DNA from: Streptococcus sp.
Lineage (GTDB): Bacteria > Bacillota > Bacilli > Lactobacillales > Aerococcaceae
Assembly (NCBI GenBank): GCA_015264885.1
Contig: JABZYY010000038.1
Coordinates: 1 to 9,550, forward strand
Direction: 5' to 3'
Length of the DNA: 9,550 nucleotides
Made by a program: the position numbers and the translations under genes. The notes under the pieces were generated by a model. The model made no database searches, was not told where the DNA came from, and saw only the letters and a list, made by a program, of their open reading frames with translations. Positions 1-7,214 of the stretch are shown piece by piece (positions within the stretch are counted from its first letter, which is position 1; each line of letters starts with the position of its first letter).

Positions 1-390
1 GCGTTTAACCGCCAAGTCATTGGCCCATTTTGGTATCGTCAATGTTTTCTTGATGAGTTTTGTGGCATCTAAATAATTCTCAACATCGACCATCACCATT
101 GATTTGAAAGATTGATCCAGATTATATTCTGAGGCTATATCTTCATCGTCTTTAAATGGGAAATCCTCTTCAAGTGTTAAATCATTGATTGCGGAGGCTT
201 TGGGTAGTTTTTCTCCTTCTTCAATGAGGCTTGCTGCCATCATTCCTAAATACTCACTAGCATTGCTCATTGCTTCAGAAATCGTACGTCCTTGTGTTGC
301 TGAGTTTTCAAAGTCTGGGAAGTGAACAAAATACGGGCTATCCTCTTCCTCTACCGTAAAATAAATTAATGCTGGATACGTTAATAACAT
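1..390 (-). CDS. hicB: HicB-type antitoxin, partial (3' end beyond left edge)
   Basis: The frame is open from an ATG at 388-390 to the window edge, giving 130 visible residues with no stop, so the C-terminus is missing. The N-terminal half (about residues 1-65) has the HicB partial RNase H-like pattern: a beta strand with YPALIYFT, an acidic turn, then YFVHFPDF and the helix with ISEAMSNASEYLG. The visible end contains KKTLTIPKWANDLA, typical of the start of the C-terminal DNA-binding region of long HicB proteins, probably ribbon-helix-helix. By family knowledge HicB binds and neutralises the HicA mRNA interferase and represses its own operon. The start is supported by AGGAGGT at 398-404, 7 nt upstream. 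It lies just downstream of hicA on the same strand, in the usual toxin-first order. Identity is secure from motif pattern and neighbour; the class of its DNA-binding domain is inferred. Confidence 0.88.
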   Translation of the reverse strand, partial: MLLTYPALIYFTVEEEDSPYFVHFPDFENSATQGRTISEAMSNASEYLGMMAASLIEEGEKLPKASAINDLTLEEDFPFKDDEDIASEYNLDQSFKSMVMVDVENYLDATKLIKKTLTIPKWANDLAVKR

Positions 391-412
391 GTGCTATACC
401 TCCTGTTCTCGA

Positions 413-446
413 AAGCAAGACTGGGTTATTTCAACCCAGCTTGCTT
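413..446 (-). other. Strong hairpin at the hicA-hicB junction
   Basis: Two 7-bp arms pair around a 5-nt loop: 413-419 with 440-446 and 421-427 with 433-439, with one unpaired base at 420 and the loop at 428-432. It covers the last codons and stop of hicA and ends 8 nt before the hicB Shine-Dalgarno site. No run of U follows, so it does not look like an intrinsic terminator. It could protect or process the message, or tune hicB translation; the role is inferred. Confidence 0.7.
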
Positions 447-611
447 CATTATTCCTCTTTCAGTAAATTTATTCAATTCTCCGTGAGGAATAATAATTGG
501 TCGTACTTGCCCTGGTTTTGTCATTTTTATGTGAGAACCTTTCCCACCTTTTACAACTTCAAAACCATGTTTTACAAGTAATTTGACCATTTGTTCTTGT
601 GTCATCGGCAT
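426..611 (-). CDS. hicA: HicA-type mRNA interferase toxin
   Basis: This is a 61-residue basic protein of the usual HicA size with a double-stranded-RNA-binding-like fold. The diagnostic segment GGKGSHIKM (residues 22-30) contains the expected catalytic histidine H27, followed by the beta strand PIIIPHGELNK that is also typical. HicA proteins cleave mRNA, independently of the ribosome in studied cases, and are held inactive by HicB. ATG at 611 is chosen because AGGAGGT at 619-625 sits 7 nt upstream; the ATG two codons in (605) would be 13 nt away. hicB follows 35 nt downstream on the same strand, so the two form a toxin-antitoxin operon. The key histidine is intact, so the toxin is likely functional. 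Confidence 0.92.
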   Translation of the reverse strand: MPMTQEQMVKLLVKHGFEVVKGGKGSHIKMTKPGQVRPIIIPHGELNKFTERGIMKQAGLK

Positions 612-634
612 TAGTTCTACCTCCTGACACTTTA

Positions 635-662
635 ATTATAACACGTATAAATACGTATTCAA
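635..662 (-). promoter_or_regulatory. hicAB promoter with a palindrome in the spacer
   Basis: On the minus strand a perfect TATAAT (-10, at 635-640) lies 16 bp from TTGAAT (-35, at 657-662). The spacer holds an inverted repeat, ACGTAT-TT-ATACGT on the minus strand (643-656), which fills nearly the whole space between the two boxes. Since HicB proteins often repress their own promoter, this is a natural operator candidate. The promoter boxes are seen directly; the operator role is inferred. Confidence 0.65.
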
Positions 663-676
663 GTTTTATAACCTAT

Positions 677-704
677 TTTTCCACACAAAAAAGGCACCCT
701 ATGA
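677..704 (-). terminator. Intrinsic terminator of rex
   Basis: Reading the minus strand, AAAGGCATCC pairs with GGGTGCCTTT (10 bp including one G-U pair, at 680-689 and 695-704) around a 5-base loop, followed by six U (677-682, sharing the three U at the end of the stem). It starts 17 nt after the rex stop codon and separates rex from the hicAB promoter. Confidence 0.88.
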
Positions 705-721
705 GGATGCCTTTCAATAGA

Positions 722-1369
722 TTATTTTTGGTTGTCCAAGAAATAAATAAGTGTTTGAAGTTCGTTTGTTAAGTCCACGTTTTGAACTCGAACGTTTTCT
801 GGTACGTCTAAGCGGATTGGTGTGAAGTTCAAGATTCCGCGAACATTTGCTTCTACTAAGCGGTCTGCTGTTTCTTGAGCAACATCTTGTGGCACTGTTA
901 AGATGGCCACTTGGATTTGTTGAACTTTCAATTGTTCTACCATTTCATCCATGCTGTAAACTGGCACACCTGTTTGGATTGTTCCAACGATGTCTTCGTT
1001 TACGTCAAACGCTGCGCTAATACGCACGTTGTTGCTTTGGTGGAAGTTGTAGTTTAAGAGTGCTTGTCCTAATTTACCAACCCCTACTAGAGCGACGTTT
1101 GTTAGGCGATCTTGGTTTAAAGTATGGCTGAAGAATTCTAATAAGTATTCTACATCATATCCATATCCACGTTTTCCTAAAGCTCCAAAGTATGAGAAGT
1201 CACGACGGATTGTTGCGCTATCGACTTTTACGGCTTCACTTAATTCAGTTGATGAGATGCGACGTTTTCCTGCATCATGCAAGAAACGTAAGTAACGATG
1301 ATAAATGGCCAAACGTTTCGCAGTTGCGCGTGGCACTTCGATTTCTTTTAATTCGTTTAAATCTTTCAT
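722..1369 (-). CDS. rex: Redox-sensing transcriptional repressor Rex
   Basis: A 215-residue protein of standard Rex length. Residues about 1-80 form the winged-helix DNA-binding domain ([16 protein letters not shown], then the recognition region [23 protein letters not shown]). Residues about 88-190 form the Rossmann domain with the glycine motif GVGKLG (96-101) and an acidic D122 at the end of the next strand (AAFD), which favours NAD(H). A C-terminal helix (about 200-215) swaps between subunits in known structures. Rex senses the NADH/NAD+ ratio: NADH binding releases it from DNA and derepresses fermentation and respiration genes. The ATG is supported by AAGGGAG 8 nt upstream. It is transcribed away from an ABC-F gene; in Bacillus subtilis rex (ydiH) also lies near the ABC-F gene ydiF, which supports orthology. 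All key motifs are intact. Confidence 0.97.
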   Translation of the reverse strand: MKDLNELKEIEVPRATAKRLAIYHRYLRFLHDAGKRRISSTELSEAVKVDSATIRRDFSYFGALGKRGYGYDVEYLLEFFSHTLNQDRLTNVALVGVGKLGQALLNYNFHQSNNVRISAAFDVNEDIVGTIQTGVPVYSMDEMVEQLKVQQIQVAILTVPQDVAQETADRLVEANVRGILNFTPIRLDVPENVRVQNVDLTNELQTLIYFLDNQK

Positions 1370-1404
1370 GAATAAGACTCCCTTTTTCTTTTATTTCCAT
1401 GCGT

Positions 1405-1434
1405 ATTCTATCACAACGACATTTCATTTCACAA
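1405..1434 (-). promoter_or_regulatory. rex promoter overlapping Rex-like half-sites
   Basis: On the minus strand an extended -10 (TG-A-TAGAAT; hexamer at 1405-1410) lies 18 bp from TTGTGA (-35, at 1429-1434). The -35 lies within TTGTGAA (1428-1434), and a second TTGTGA covers 1411-1416, touching the -10. TTGTGAA is the half-site of the known Rex operator (TTGTGAA-N4-TTCACAA), so autoregulation is plausible, although the second inverted half is poorly conserved here. Confidence 0.5.
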
Positions 1435-1502
1435 ACAGTTTGCTTGTATCTCACGAACATTAATGAATTCCGCTTATATGCAGCAAGCTTTGTGCTTTTT
1501 TC

Positions 1503-1530
1503 TTCACAACCTCCCCATTGTGAATGTGAA
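1503..1530. promoter_or_regulatory. Cluster of Rex-like half-sites upstream of the ABC-F gene
   Basis: TTCACAA (1503-1509) and TTGTGAA (1518-1524) form an inverted repeat with an 8-bp spacer, and TGTGAA recurs at 1525-1530. The sequence matches Rex half-sites but the orientation is reversed relative to the classical operator, so binding is uncertain. It lies about 45 bp upstream of the ABC-F -10 box. Confidence 0.35.
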
Positions 1531-1572
1531 TGCAAAGCCGAACGCGTATCAATATTGGTCCCCCTCTTTTTA

Positions 1573-1581
1573 TGCTAAAAT
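1573..1581 (+). promoter_or_regulatory. ABC-F gene promoter (extended -10)
   Basis: TG-C-TAAAAT forms an extended -10 box 29 bp before the ATG at 1611. No good -35 is visible; the nearest is TTGGTC at 1555-1560 with a short 15-bp spacer. An extended -10 can work without a -35, so this is the most likely promoter. Confidence 0.5.
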
Positions 1582-1610
1582 AAACTGAAACCACATTGAA
1601 AGGACCCGTC

Positions 1611-3560
1611 ATGATTTTATTACAAGGACAAGGACTCGCGCGTACGTTTGCGGATGAAGTCCTATTTGAAAACATTACAATTCATATTCAAGAAAATTCA
1701 CGCATTGCCATCGTTGGGCGAAATGGTACTGGAAAATCTACGCTATTAAAAATGTTGGCTGGAATCGAAGAACCTTCTCTTGGCGCTGTGTCAAAGAAGA
1801 AAGACCTCTCGATTAGCTACTTAGATCAATACGCTGCCATCCAGTCTTCCCGCACCGTTTGGGAAGAAATGGTGCATCTCTTTGAAGACGTAGAAACTTT
1901 GAAGAAACAAGCGCAAAAAGCCGCCGAACAACTCGGTGACCCTGACCTTCTTAGTGACCCAGTTGCGTACGAACTCGCCTTAAAACGATACGACCAGCTT
2001 CAAGAAGAATTGAACCAAAAGAACGCGTATGGTTACGAGTCTGAAATTCGTACCGTGCTTCATGGATTCCGTTTCTATCCAGAAGACTACGACCAACCGA
2101 TTCAATCGCTCTCTGGAGGTCAACGCACTCGTTTGGCACTCGCTCGTATTTTATTAGAGAAACACGATTTACTCATTTTAGACGAACCAACAAACCACTT
2201 GGATATTGAAACATTGACATGGCTTGAAGACTACTTACGCTCTTCTAGTAGCGCGCTTGTCATCGTATCCCACGACCAATACTTCTTGGACCGTGTGTGT
2301 AACGAAGTCTATGAAATCAGTCATAAGGCCTGCGAATATTACAAAGGCAACTACTCGCACTACTTAGAAGAACGCGAGCAACGATACTTACTCAAACAAA
2401 AAGCTTACGAGAAGCAGCAACAAGAGATTCACGACTTAGAAGAATTTATCGCGAAAAACTTAGTTCGCGCCTCAACCACAAAACGTGCGCAATCACGCCG
2501 TAAGAAACTCGAGAAAATGGAACGCTTAGAGAAACCAAAAGGCGATCAACGCTCTGCTCGTTTTGAATTCACCGTGGAACGCGAATCCGGAAACCAAGTG
2601 CTGCAAGTAACCGATGCTTATATCGGCTATGACCACGAAGCCTTGAGTGGCCCAATTTCCTTCCAGCTTCGCAAACGTGAAGCCATCGCGATTGTGGGGC
2701 CTAACGGTATTGGAAAATCTACCCTCTTGAAGTCGATTACGGGTGAATTGCCTCTAATCGAAGGCTCAATCGACTTAGGCACTGGCGTTCAAGTCGGTTA
2801 CTATGACCAAAACTTGGCCGGCCTCTCATCGAATCAAACGGTTCTAGAAGAACTATGGTCTCGTCACTCTACGATGCCTGAAAAAGACGTCCGTTCGATT
2901 CTTGGCAGTTTCCTCTTCTCAGGCAACGACGTGGAGAAAACAACCGCTCAACTCAGCGGGGGTGAAAAGGCCCGTTTGGCGCTTTGCAAACTGTCTCTTG
3001 AACATGATAATTTCCTACTGCTCGACGAACCAACCAACCACTTGGACATCGACAGTAAAGAAGTCCTCGAAGATGCCCTCATCGACTACGACGGCACCAT
3101 TTGTTTCGTCTCGCATGACCGTTTCTTCATCAACAAGGTCGCAACGGCTATTCTTGAAATCGAAGAAACTGGCAGCACGCTGTATTTAGGCGACTACGAC
3201 TACTATCTCGAGAAAAAACAAGAGAAAGAAGAACTCGCTGCATTGCAAGAAGCCAAGGATGCCCCACTAGCAACGGCCGAGCAGATGACAGAAGCCAAAG
3301 CCAGCTACCATGCCTCTAAAGAAGAGCAACGTCAAATCCGTACGCTCACTCGTCGCATCGAGCAACTAGAAACGGAGATGCATGATATCGAAACTGCACT
3401 CGAACAAGTGCATGAGGCGATGACGCTGGAAGAAAACTATTCTGACCCAGATAAATCTGCTGCCCTCTCAACCGAAGAAGGAGCCCTTCTCGAGCGCCAA
3501 GAAACACTTCTTGCGGAATGGGAAGAAGCGTCTCTAGCGCTAGAAGAATTCAATTCATAA
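1611..3560 (+). CDS. ydiF: ABC-F family ATPase (YdiF-type ribosome-associated protein)
   Basis: A 649-residue soluble protein with two tandem ATP-binding domains and no membrane segments, as in the ABC-F (Uup/YdiF/EttA) family that acts on ribosomes rather than as a transporter. Domain 1: Walker A GRNGTGKS (36-43), signature LSGGQ (167-171), Walker B LLILDEPTNHLD (about 187-198). The charged linker at about 255-310 includes a basic stretch rich in R and K, where the P-site tRNA interaction motif lies in this family. Domain 2: Walker A GPNGIGKS (363-370), signature LSGGE (448-452), Walker B FLLLDEPTNHLD. Residues about 525-645 form a long acidic, Glu-rich coiled-coil tail of the YdiF/Uup sort. 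The ATG at 1611 follows AAAGGA by 6 nt; a TTG five codons upstream is in frame but overlaps that site. Both catalytic glutamates are intact. The symbol rests on architecture and the rex neighbour; a resistance-type ABC-F cannot be wholly excluded. Confidence 0.9.
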   Translation: MILLQGQGLARTFADEVLFENITIHIQENSRIAIVGRNGTGKSTLLKMLAGIEEPSLGAVSKKKDLSISYLDQYAAIQSSRTVWEEMVHLFEDVETLKKQAQKAAEQLGDPDLLSDPVAYELALKRYDQLQEELNQKNAYGYESEIRTVLHGFRFYPEDYDQPIQSLSGGQRTRLALARILLEKHDLLILDEPTNHLDIETLTWLEDYLRSSSSALVIVSHDQYFLDRVCNEVYEISHKACEYYKGNYSHYLEEREQRYLLKQKAYEKQQQEIHDLEEFIAKNLVRASTTKRAQSRRKKLEKMERLEKPKGDQRSARFEFTVERESGNQVLQVTDAYIGYDHEALSGPISFQLRKREAIAIVGPNGIGKSTLLKSITGELPLIEGSIDLGTGVQVGYYDQNLAGLSSNQTVLEELWSRHSTMPEKDVRSILGSFLFSGNDVEKTTAQLSGGEKARLALCKLSLEHDNFLLLDEPTNHLDIDSKEVLEDALIDYDGTICFVSHDRFFINKVATAILEIEETGSTLYLGDYDYYLEKKQEKEELAALQEAKDAPLATAEQMTEAKASYHASKEEQRQIRTLTRRIEQLETEMHDIETALEQVHEAMTLEENYSDPDKSAALSTEEGALLERQETLLAEWEEASLALEEFNS

Positions 3561-3567
3561 TCGTTTG

Positions 3568-3589
3568 AAATTATCATATATGATAATTT
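3568..3589. repeat. Perfect 22-bp AT-rich palindrome
   Basis: The 22 bases are exactly self-complementary, with the axis between 3578 and 3579; arms AAATTATCATA and TATGATAATTT. It begins 7 bp after the ABC-F stop codon and lies ahead of the bidirectional terminator. It could be a weak hairpin or a protein-binding site; no function can be assigned. Confidence 0.6.
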
Positions 3590-3606
3590 TGCACTTTCAA
3601 CAATTC

Positions 3607-3649
3607 AAAAAAGCGTAGACTCTTTTTTATAGAGCCTACGCTTTTTTTT
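3607..3649. terminator. Bidirectional intrinsic terminator
   Basis: AAAAAAGCGTAG (3607-3618) pairs perfectly with CTACGCTTTTTT (3636-3647); after one mismatch, CTC (3620-3622) pairs with GAG (3632-3634), leaving a 9-base loop. A T run ends the plus strand (to 3649), and the six A at the left give a U run on the minus strand. It can stop both the ABC-F transcript and the convergent exporter operon, whose last stop codon is at 3653-3655. Confidence 0.92.
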
Positions 3650-3652
3650 AGT

Positions 3653-5398
3653 TTACTGTTGCCACTGACTTTGATAGAGATTGTAGTAAAATCCACGTTG
3701 CTCCATCAAGCTGGCATGATTTCCTTTTTCAATGACATGTCCGTCTTTCAAGACGAGAATCACATCCGCGGTACGAATGGTCGATAAGCGGTGCGCCACG
3801 ATAAAGCTCGTGCGTCCTTCCATCAGATGTTGAAAGGCTTCTTGAATCTTCAACTCGGTACGCGTATCGATGGAAGAAGTCGCTTCATCAAGAATCAGCA
3901 TATTAGGTTGTCCCATCATCACACGAGCGATGCAGAGCAATTGTTTTTGCCCTTGCGAGAAGTCCCCACCGTCATCTGAAATCACCGTATCATATCCTTG
4001 TGGCAGACGGCTTACAAATCCATGAATATGACAGAGTTTGGCGATGCGAATCATCTCTTCTTCGCTAATCGTTGGATTTCCCATCGTTATATTTTCACGG
4101 ACAGTTCCCGTTTGAAGCCATGTTTCTTGAAGCACCATTCCAAATCCATTTCGTAGGCTTTGACGAGTGATGTCTTCAATCGAATGGCCATCGATGGCTA
4201 ATTTTCCACTATTAATATCGTAGAAACGCATCAATAAGTTAATCAATGTCGTCTTCCCACTTCCGGTTGGACCGACAATCGCCACGCGTTGCCCTGGTTT
4301 GACCTCAAGCGAGAAGTCTTCAATAAGCGGTTGGTCTTTCACATAAGAGAAGTCCACATGGCTAAATTCCACCGCTCCGTCAAAGTTTTCAGGAGACACA
4401 GCACCTGCACGCTCTGGACTCTCAGAAGGTTGTTCCAACAGTTCAAACACACGGTTGGCACAGGCAATCGCATTTTGCAATTCGGTAATCACACCTGAGA
4501 TTTCATTGAATGGTTTCGTATATTGGTTCGCGTAACTTAAGAAGGACGACAATTGCCCCACCGTCACGCCACCACTCATCACGAAGAACGCCCCGAACAC
4601 GCCCACACTGGTATAGACGATGCTATTGACAAAGCGCGTTGCCGGATTCGTGATGCTCGAGAAGAAAATAGCCTTGAGCGATACATCCGTTAACTTCTTA
4701 TTAATCACCGAGAAGTCCTCGATGACTTTTTCTTGTTGTTGAAAGGCCGTAACCACTCGTGTTCCCTCAATCATCTCGTTCATATAGGCTGTTTGCTCAC
4801 CACGAATTTCCGATTGTTGTTTAAAGAAATGATAGGATTTCTTCGCAACAAAGCTGGCCATCACAAAAGATACTGGCGTCACCACTACTACTACAAGCGT
4901 CAATGTCATATTGACACTGAGCATAAAGACTAAGGTTCCTAGAATCGTCATCACACCGGTGAATAACTGTGTGAATCCCATCAATAATCCATCCGCAAAT
5001 TGATCCGCGTCCGCAATGATACGACTCTCGATTTCTCCGGCTGGATGAATATCTAAATAACTTAGTGGCAATGTCTCGATTTTTTCAAGCGCGTCTCTAC
5101 GAAGGTCACGAACCACAGAGTACGTCATCTTGTTATTGCTGAGGTTCATAAACCACTGCGCAACGGAAGCTATTATTGTAAAGAGCGCAATCTGCCAAAG
5201 GATAGCAAATAATCCTTCATAGAACACTTGGCCCGTGTCCAGCATTTGGTCTACGGCTTCTCCGACTAATTTTGGAATCATTAACGTTCCGAATACATTC
5301 ACACTCGCCAAAAGGATGGACGCTACGAAATAAATCCGATAGCGACGGATGTAGCGGAGAACTTTACGGATGGTTTCCCATTGAGTTTTCTGTCTCAT
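3653..5398 (-). CDS. ABC exporter half-transporter, catalytically intact subunit (TM288-like)
   Basis: A 581-residue ABCB-type half-transporter. Residues about 1-325 hold a six-helix membrane domain (hydrophobic segments near 22-42, 63-83, 140-162, 165-185, 255-275 and 280-300). The ATPase domain (about 340-575) has Walker A GPTGSGKT (376-383), Q-loop Q424, signature FSQGQ (480-484), Walker B LILDE (501-505) with the catalytic E505, and switch histidine H536. The signature is non-canonical (SQGQ for SGGQ), which in heterodimeric exporters such as TM287/TM288 marks the subunit giving its signature to the degenerate site. The partner gene lies upstream and overlaps by 4 bp (ATGA), implying translational coupling and equal synthesis; AAAGGAGG precedes the ATG by 7 nt. 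Likely role: ATP-driven efflux of drugs or lipophilic compounds, related to LmrCD, EfrCD or PatAB-type pumps. The substrate cannot be read from sequence. Confidence 0.92.
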   Translation of the reverse strand: MRQKTQWETIRKVLRYIRRYRIYFVASILLASVNVFGTLMIPKLVGEAVDQMLDTGQVFYEGLFAILWQIALFTIIASVAQWFMNLSNNKMTYSVVRDLRRDALEKIETLPLSYLDIHPAGEIESRIIADADQFADGLLMGFTQLFTGVMTILGTLVFMLSVNMTLTLVVVVVTPVSFVMASFVAKKSYHFFKQQSEIRGEQTAYMNEMIEGTRVVTAFQQQEKVIEDFSVINKKLTDVSLKAIFFSSITNPATRFVNSIVYTSVGVFGAFFVMSGGVTVGQLSSFLSYANQYTKPFNEISGVITELQNAIACANRVFELLEQPSESPERAGAVSPENFDGAVEFSHVDFSYVKDQPLIEDFSLEVKPGQRVAIVGPTGSGKTTLINLLMRFYDINSGKLAIDGHSIEDITRQSLRNGFGMVLQETWLQTGTVRENITMGNPTISEEEMIRIAKLCHIHGFVSRLPQGYDTVISDDGGDFSQGQKQLLCIARVMMGQPNMLILDEATSSIDTRTELKIQEAFQHLMEGRTSFIVAHRLSTIRTADVILVLKDGHVIEKGNHASLMEQRGFYYNLYQSQWQQ

Positions 5399-7119
5399 GC
5401 TTCATCCTCCTTTGGAAATTGTGAGTAGTAAATTTCTTGATAAATCTCATTGTTAGCTAAGAGCTCTTCATGTGTGCCTTTGCCGACAAGGTTTCCTTCA
5501 TCGAGTACAAGAATTAAGTCTGCATACTGCACTGACGCCGCCCGTTGCGACACGATAAAAGTCGTTGGACGTGGCGTTTGGTTCTTAATCGCCTCACGCA
5601 ATTTCGCATCGGTCGCAAAGTCTAATGCCGAAGCACTATCATCAAGAATTAAAATCGGTGCTTGTTTAGCAATTGCACGTGCAATCGTCATCCGTTGTTT
5701 TTGCCCACCGGATAAATTGCGACCATTTTGTTCGATGCCATAATCAAGTCCGCCTTCTTTCGTTTGCACAAATTCGCTGGCTTGAGCGACACCGAGTGCA
5801 TGTTCTACCACTTCACTTGAAGCAGATGCATTTCCAAAACGAACATTGTCGGCAATCGTTCCACGGAAGAGTTGCGCCTTTTGCAAGACCATTCCGACCG
5901 CTCCACGAAGCGATGCAAAACGGTAGCGACGAACGTCTTCTCCGAACACCTCTACTTTCCCTTGGGTCGCATCATAGAAACGGGGAATCATATTCACAAG
6001 AGACGATTTCCCGCTACCAGTCCCACCAATCACGCCGATAGTCTGTCCTTTCAGCGCGGTAAAGGAGATATGGTTCAGCGCTGCGTTTTGGTCCCCTTGA
6101 TACGTCAACGTCACGTCTTTAAACGCCACCGCCACTTCTCCTTCAGGATGAACCTCTTTCGTTCCTTCGACCATATCCGCTTCAATCGATAGAATCGTGT
6201 TAATACGCTCTGCACTTGCCACTGATTTTGTCATCAATACAACTAGGTTTGCGAACTTCACGAGCTCCACTAAGATTTGAGACATATAGTTTGTTAAAGC
6301 GATGACTTCCCCTTTCGTTAAGGTTCCTGTATCCACTTTAATTGCCCCGCCATAAAGAATGACGATGAGCGCCACATTCACAATCACAAATGTAATAGGA
6401 TTCATGGCTCCTGAGAGGCCACTCACCTTTTGTTGCGCTTGATTCAACGCTTCAGTATCTTCTCTAAACGACTGAATTTCTTTTTCTTCTCGGTTAAATG
6501 CACGAATCACACGCACCCCAAGCAGATTTTCATGCACGAGTCGCATAATCCGGTCCAATCGTTCTTGCACACGGCGATACATCGGAATCGTCCAGTAAAT
6601 AATCCCGAATACGACGACTGCTAAGATTGGAACTGTGATGGCAAACGTCCATGCCATTTCCACGTTCACAACAAAGGCCATCACAATCGCTCCACCGACG
6701 ATAAACGGCGAACGTAGCAATAGACGAAGCGCGATGTTCAACCCGTTTTGCACGAGATTCATATCACTCGTCAATCGCGTCAGCAAAGTGTCATTTCCAA
6801 GCGCATCGAGTTGCGAGAAGCTAAAGTATTGAATTTTGGAAAAGAGTGCCTGTCTCACGTCGGCGGTAAATCCAGTCGCCGCCTTTGCCGCAAAATATTG
6901 AGCGGTAATCGACACGGCTACGCCAACCATTCCGAGTCCAATAAGAATCGCTCCTTGTTGGAGAATCAGCGCAGTATCTCTGTTTTCAATTCCTTTGTCG
7001 ATAATGACCGCCATGATGAGCGGAACAAACAACTCCAGAATCGCTTCGAATAATTTAAATAAAGGTGCCAATATCGTTTCTTTCAGATACGGCTTTAAAT
7101 AAGGTTTTAACTTGTTCAC
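5395..7119 (-). CDS. ABC exporter half-transporter, degenerate-NBD subunit (TM287-like)
   Basis: A 574-residue half-transporter from a GTG start; an in-frame ATG at 7143 would add 8 residues. The GTG is preferred because AAAAGGAAG (7127-7135) lies upstream at normal spacing, no Shine-Dalgarno site precedes the ATG, and the resulting start MNKLKPYLKPYL matches the usual beginning of this subfamily. Numbering from the ATG: membrane domain about 20-320; Walker A GGTGSGKS (373-380); Q-loop Q421; canonical signature LSGGQ (477-481); Walker B LILDD, where D502 replaces the catalytic glutamate; and switch residue Q533 (VSQR) in place of histidine. These two changes are the hallmark of the non-hydrolysing subunit in heterodimeric exporters. 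It is first in a two-gene operon with the intact subunit, with an extended -10 promoter and palindromes upstream. Likely a multidrug-type pump; the substrate is unknown. Confidence 0.92.
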   Translation of the reverse strand: MNKLKPYLKPYLKETILAPLFKLFEAILELFVPLIMAVIIDKGIENRDTALILQQGAILIGLGMVGVAVSITAQYFAAKAATGFTADVRQALFSKIQYFSFSQLDALGNDTLLTRLTSDMNLVQNGLNIALRLLLRSPFIVGGAIVMAFVVNVEMAWTFAITVPILAVVVFGIIYWTIPMYRRVQERLDRIMRLVHENLLGVRVIRAFNREEKEIQSFREDTEALNQAQQKVSGLSGAMNPITFVIVNVALIVILYGGAIKVDTGTLTKGEVIALTNYMSQILVELVKFANLVVLMTKSVASAERINTILSIEADMVEGTKEVHPEGEVAVAFKDVTLTYQGDQNAALNHISFTALKGQTIGVIGGTGSGKSSLVNMIPRFYDATQGKVEVFGEDVRRYRFASLRGAVGMVLQKAQLFRGTIADNVRFGNASASSEVVEHALGVAQASEFVQTKEGGLDYGIEQNGRNLSGGQKQRMTIARAIAKQAPILILDDSASALDFATDAKLREAIKNQTPRPTTFIVSQRAASVQYADLILVLDEGNLVGKGTHEELLANNEIYQEIYYSQFPKEDEA

Positions 7120-7126
7120 ACACGTA

Positions 7127-7135
7127 CTTCCTTTT
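7127..7135 (-). promoter_or_regulatory. Shine-Dalgarno site deciding a GTG start
   Basis: AAAAGGAAG on the minus strand lies 7 nt upstream of the GTG at 7117-7119. The site sits inside the extra codons that would be read from the ATG at 7143, which has no comparable site before it. This argues for the shorter protein. Confidence 0.65.
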
Positions 7136-7152
7136 ACATCCATAGTACTTTT

Positions 7153-7161
7153 ATTGTATCA
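7153..7161 (-). promoter_or_regulatory. Exporter operon promoter (extended -10)
   Basis: On the minus strand TG-A-TACAAT is an extended -10 box. No convincing -35 lies 16-18 bp upstream; TTGAAG occurs but with only a 14-bp spacer. Transcription would begin near 7146, which leaves a normal leader for the GTG at 7119 but almost none for the ATG at 7143. The -10 overlaps TGTATCA on the plus strand (7155-7161), a half-site shared with the palindrome at 7274-7291. Confidence 0.5.
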
Positions 7162-7214
7162 CATTTTATCCTCTTCAAAAGCGGAAAAAGTTGCTTCCTG
7201 CTTTTGATTTTTCA

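Noticed and set aside
1481..1502. Possible terminator AGCA...TGCT followed by T run upstream of the ABC-F gene
   Set aside because: The stem is only about 4 bp and no gene on the plus strand needs ending there.
1596..1610. TTG start five codons upstream for the ABC-F protein
   Set aside because: It lies at the Shine-Dalgarno site that serves the ATG at 1611, and the ATG gives the family's usual N-terminus.
1275..1675. Minus-strand open frames of 86 and 71 residues between rex and the ABC-F gene
   Set aside because: They overlap the rex start, its promoter and the ABC-F start, with no domain or supportive ribosome-binding site.
3791..7053. Plus-strand frames of 62-122 residues opposite the exporter genes
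   Set aside because: They are antisense shadows of well-supported coding sequences with low-complexity, arginine/histidine-rich translations.
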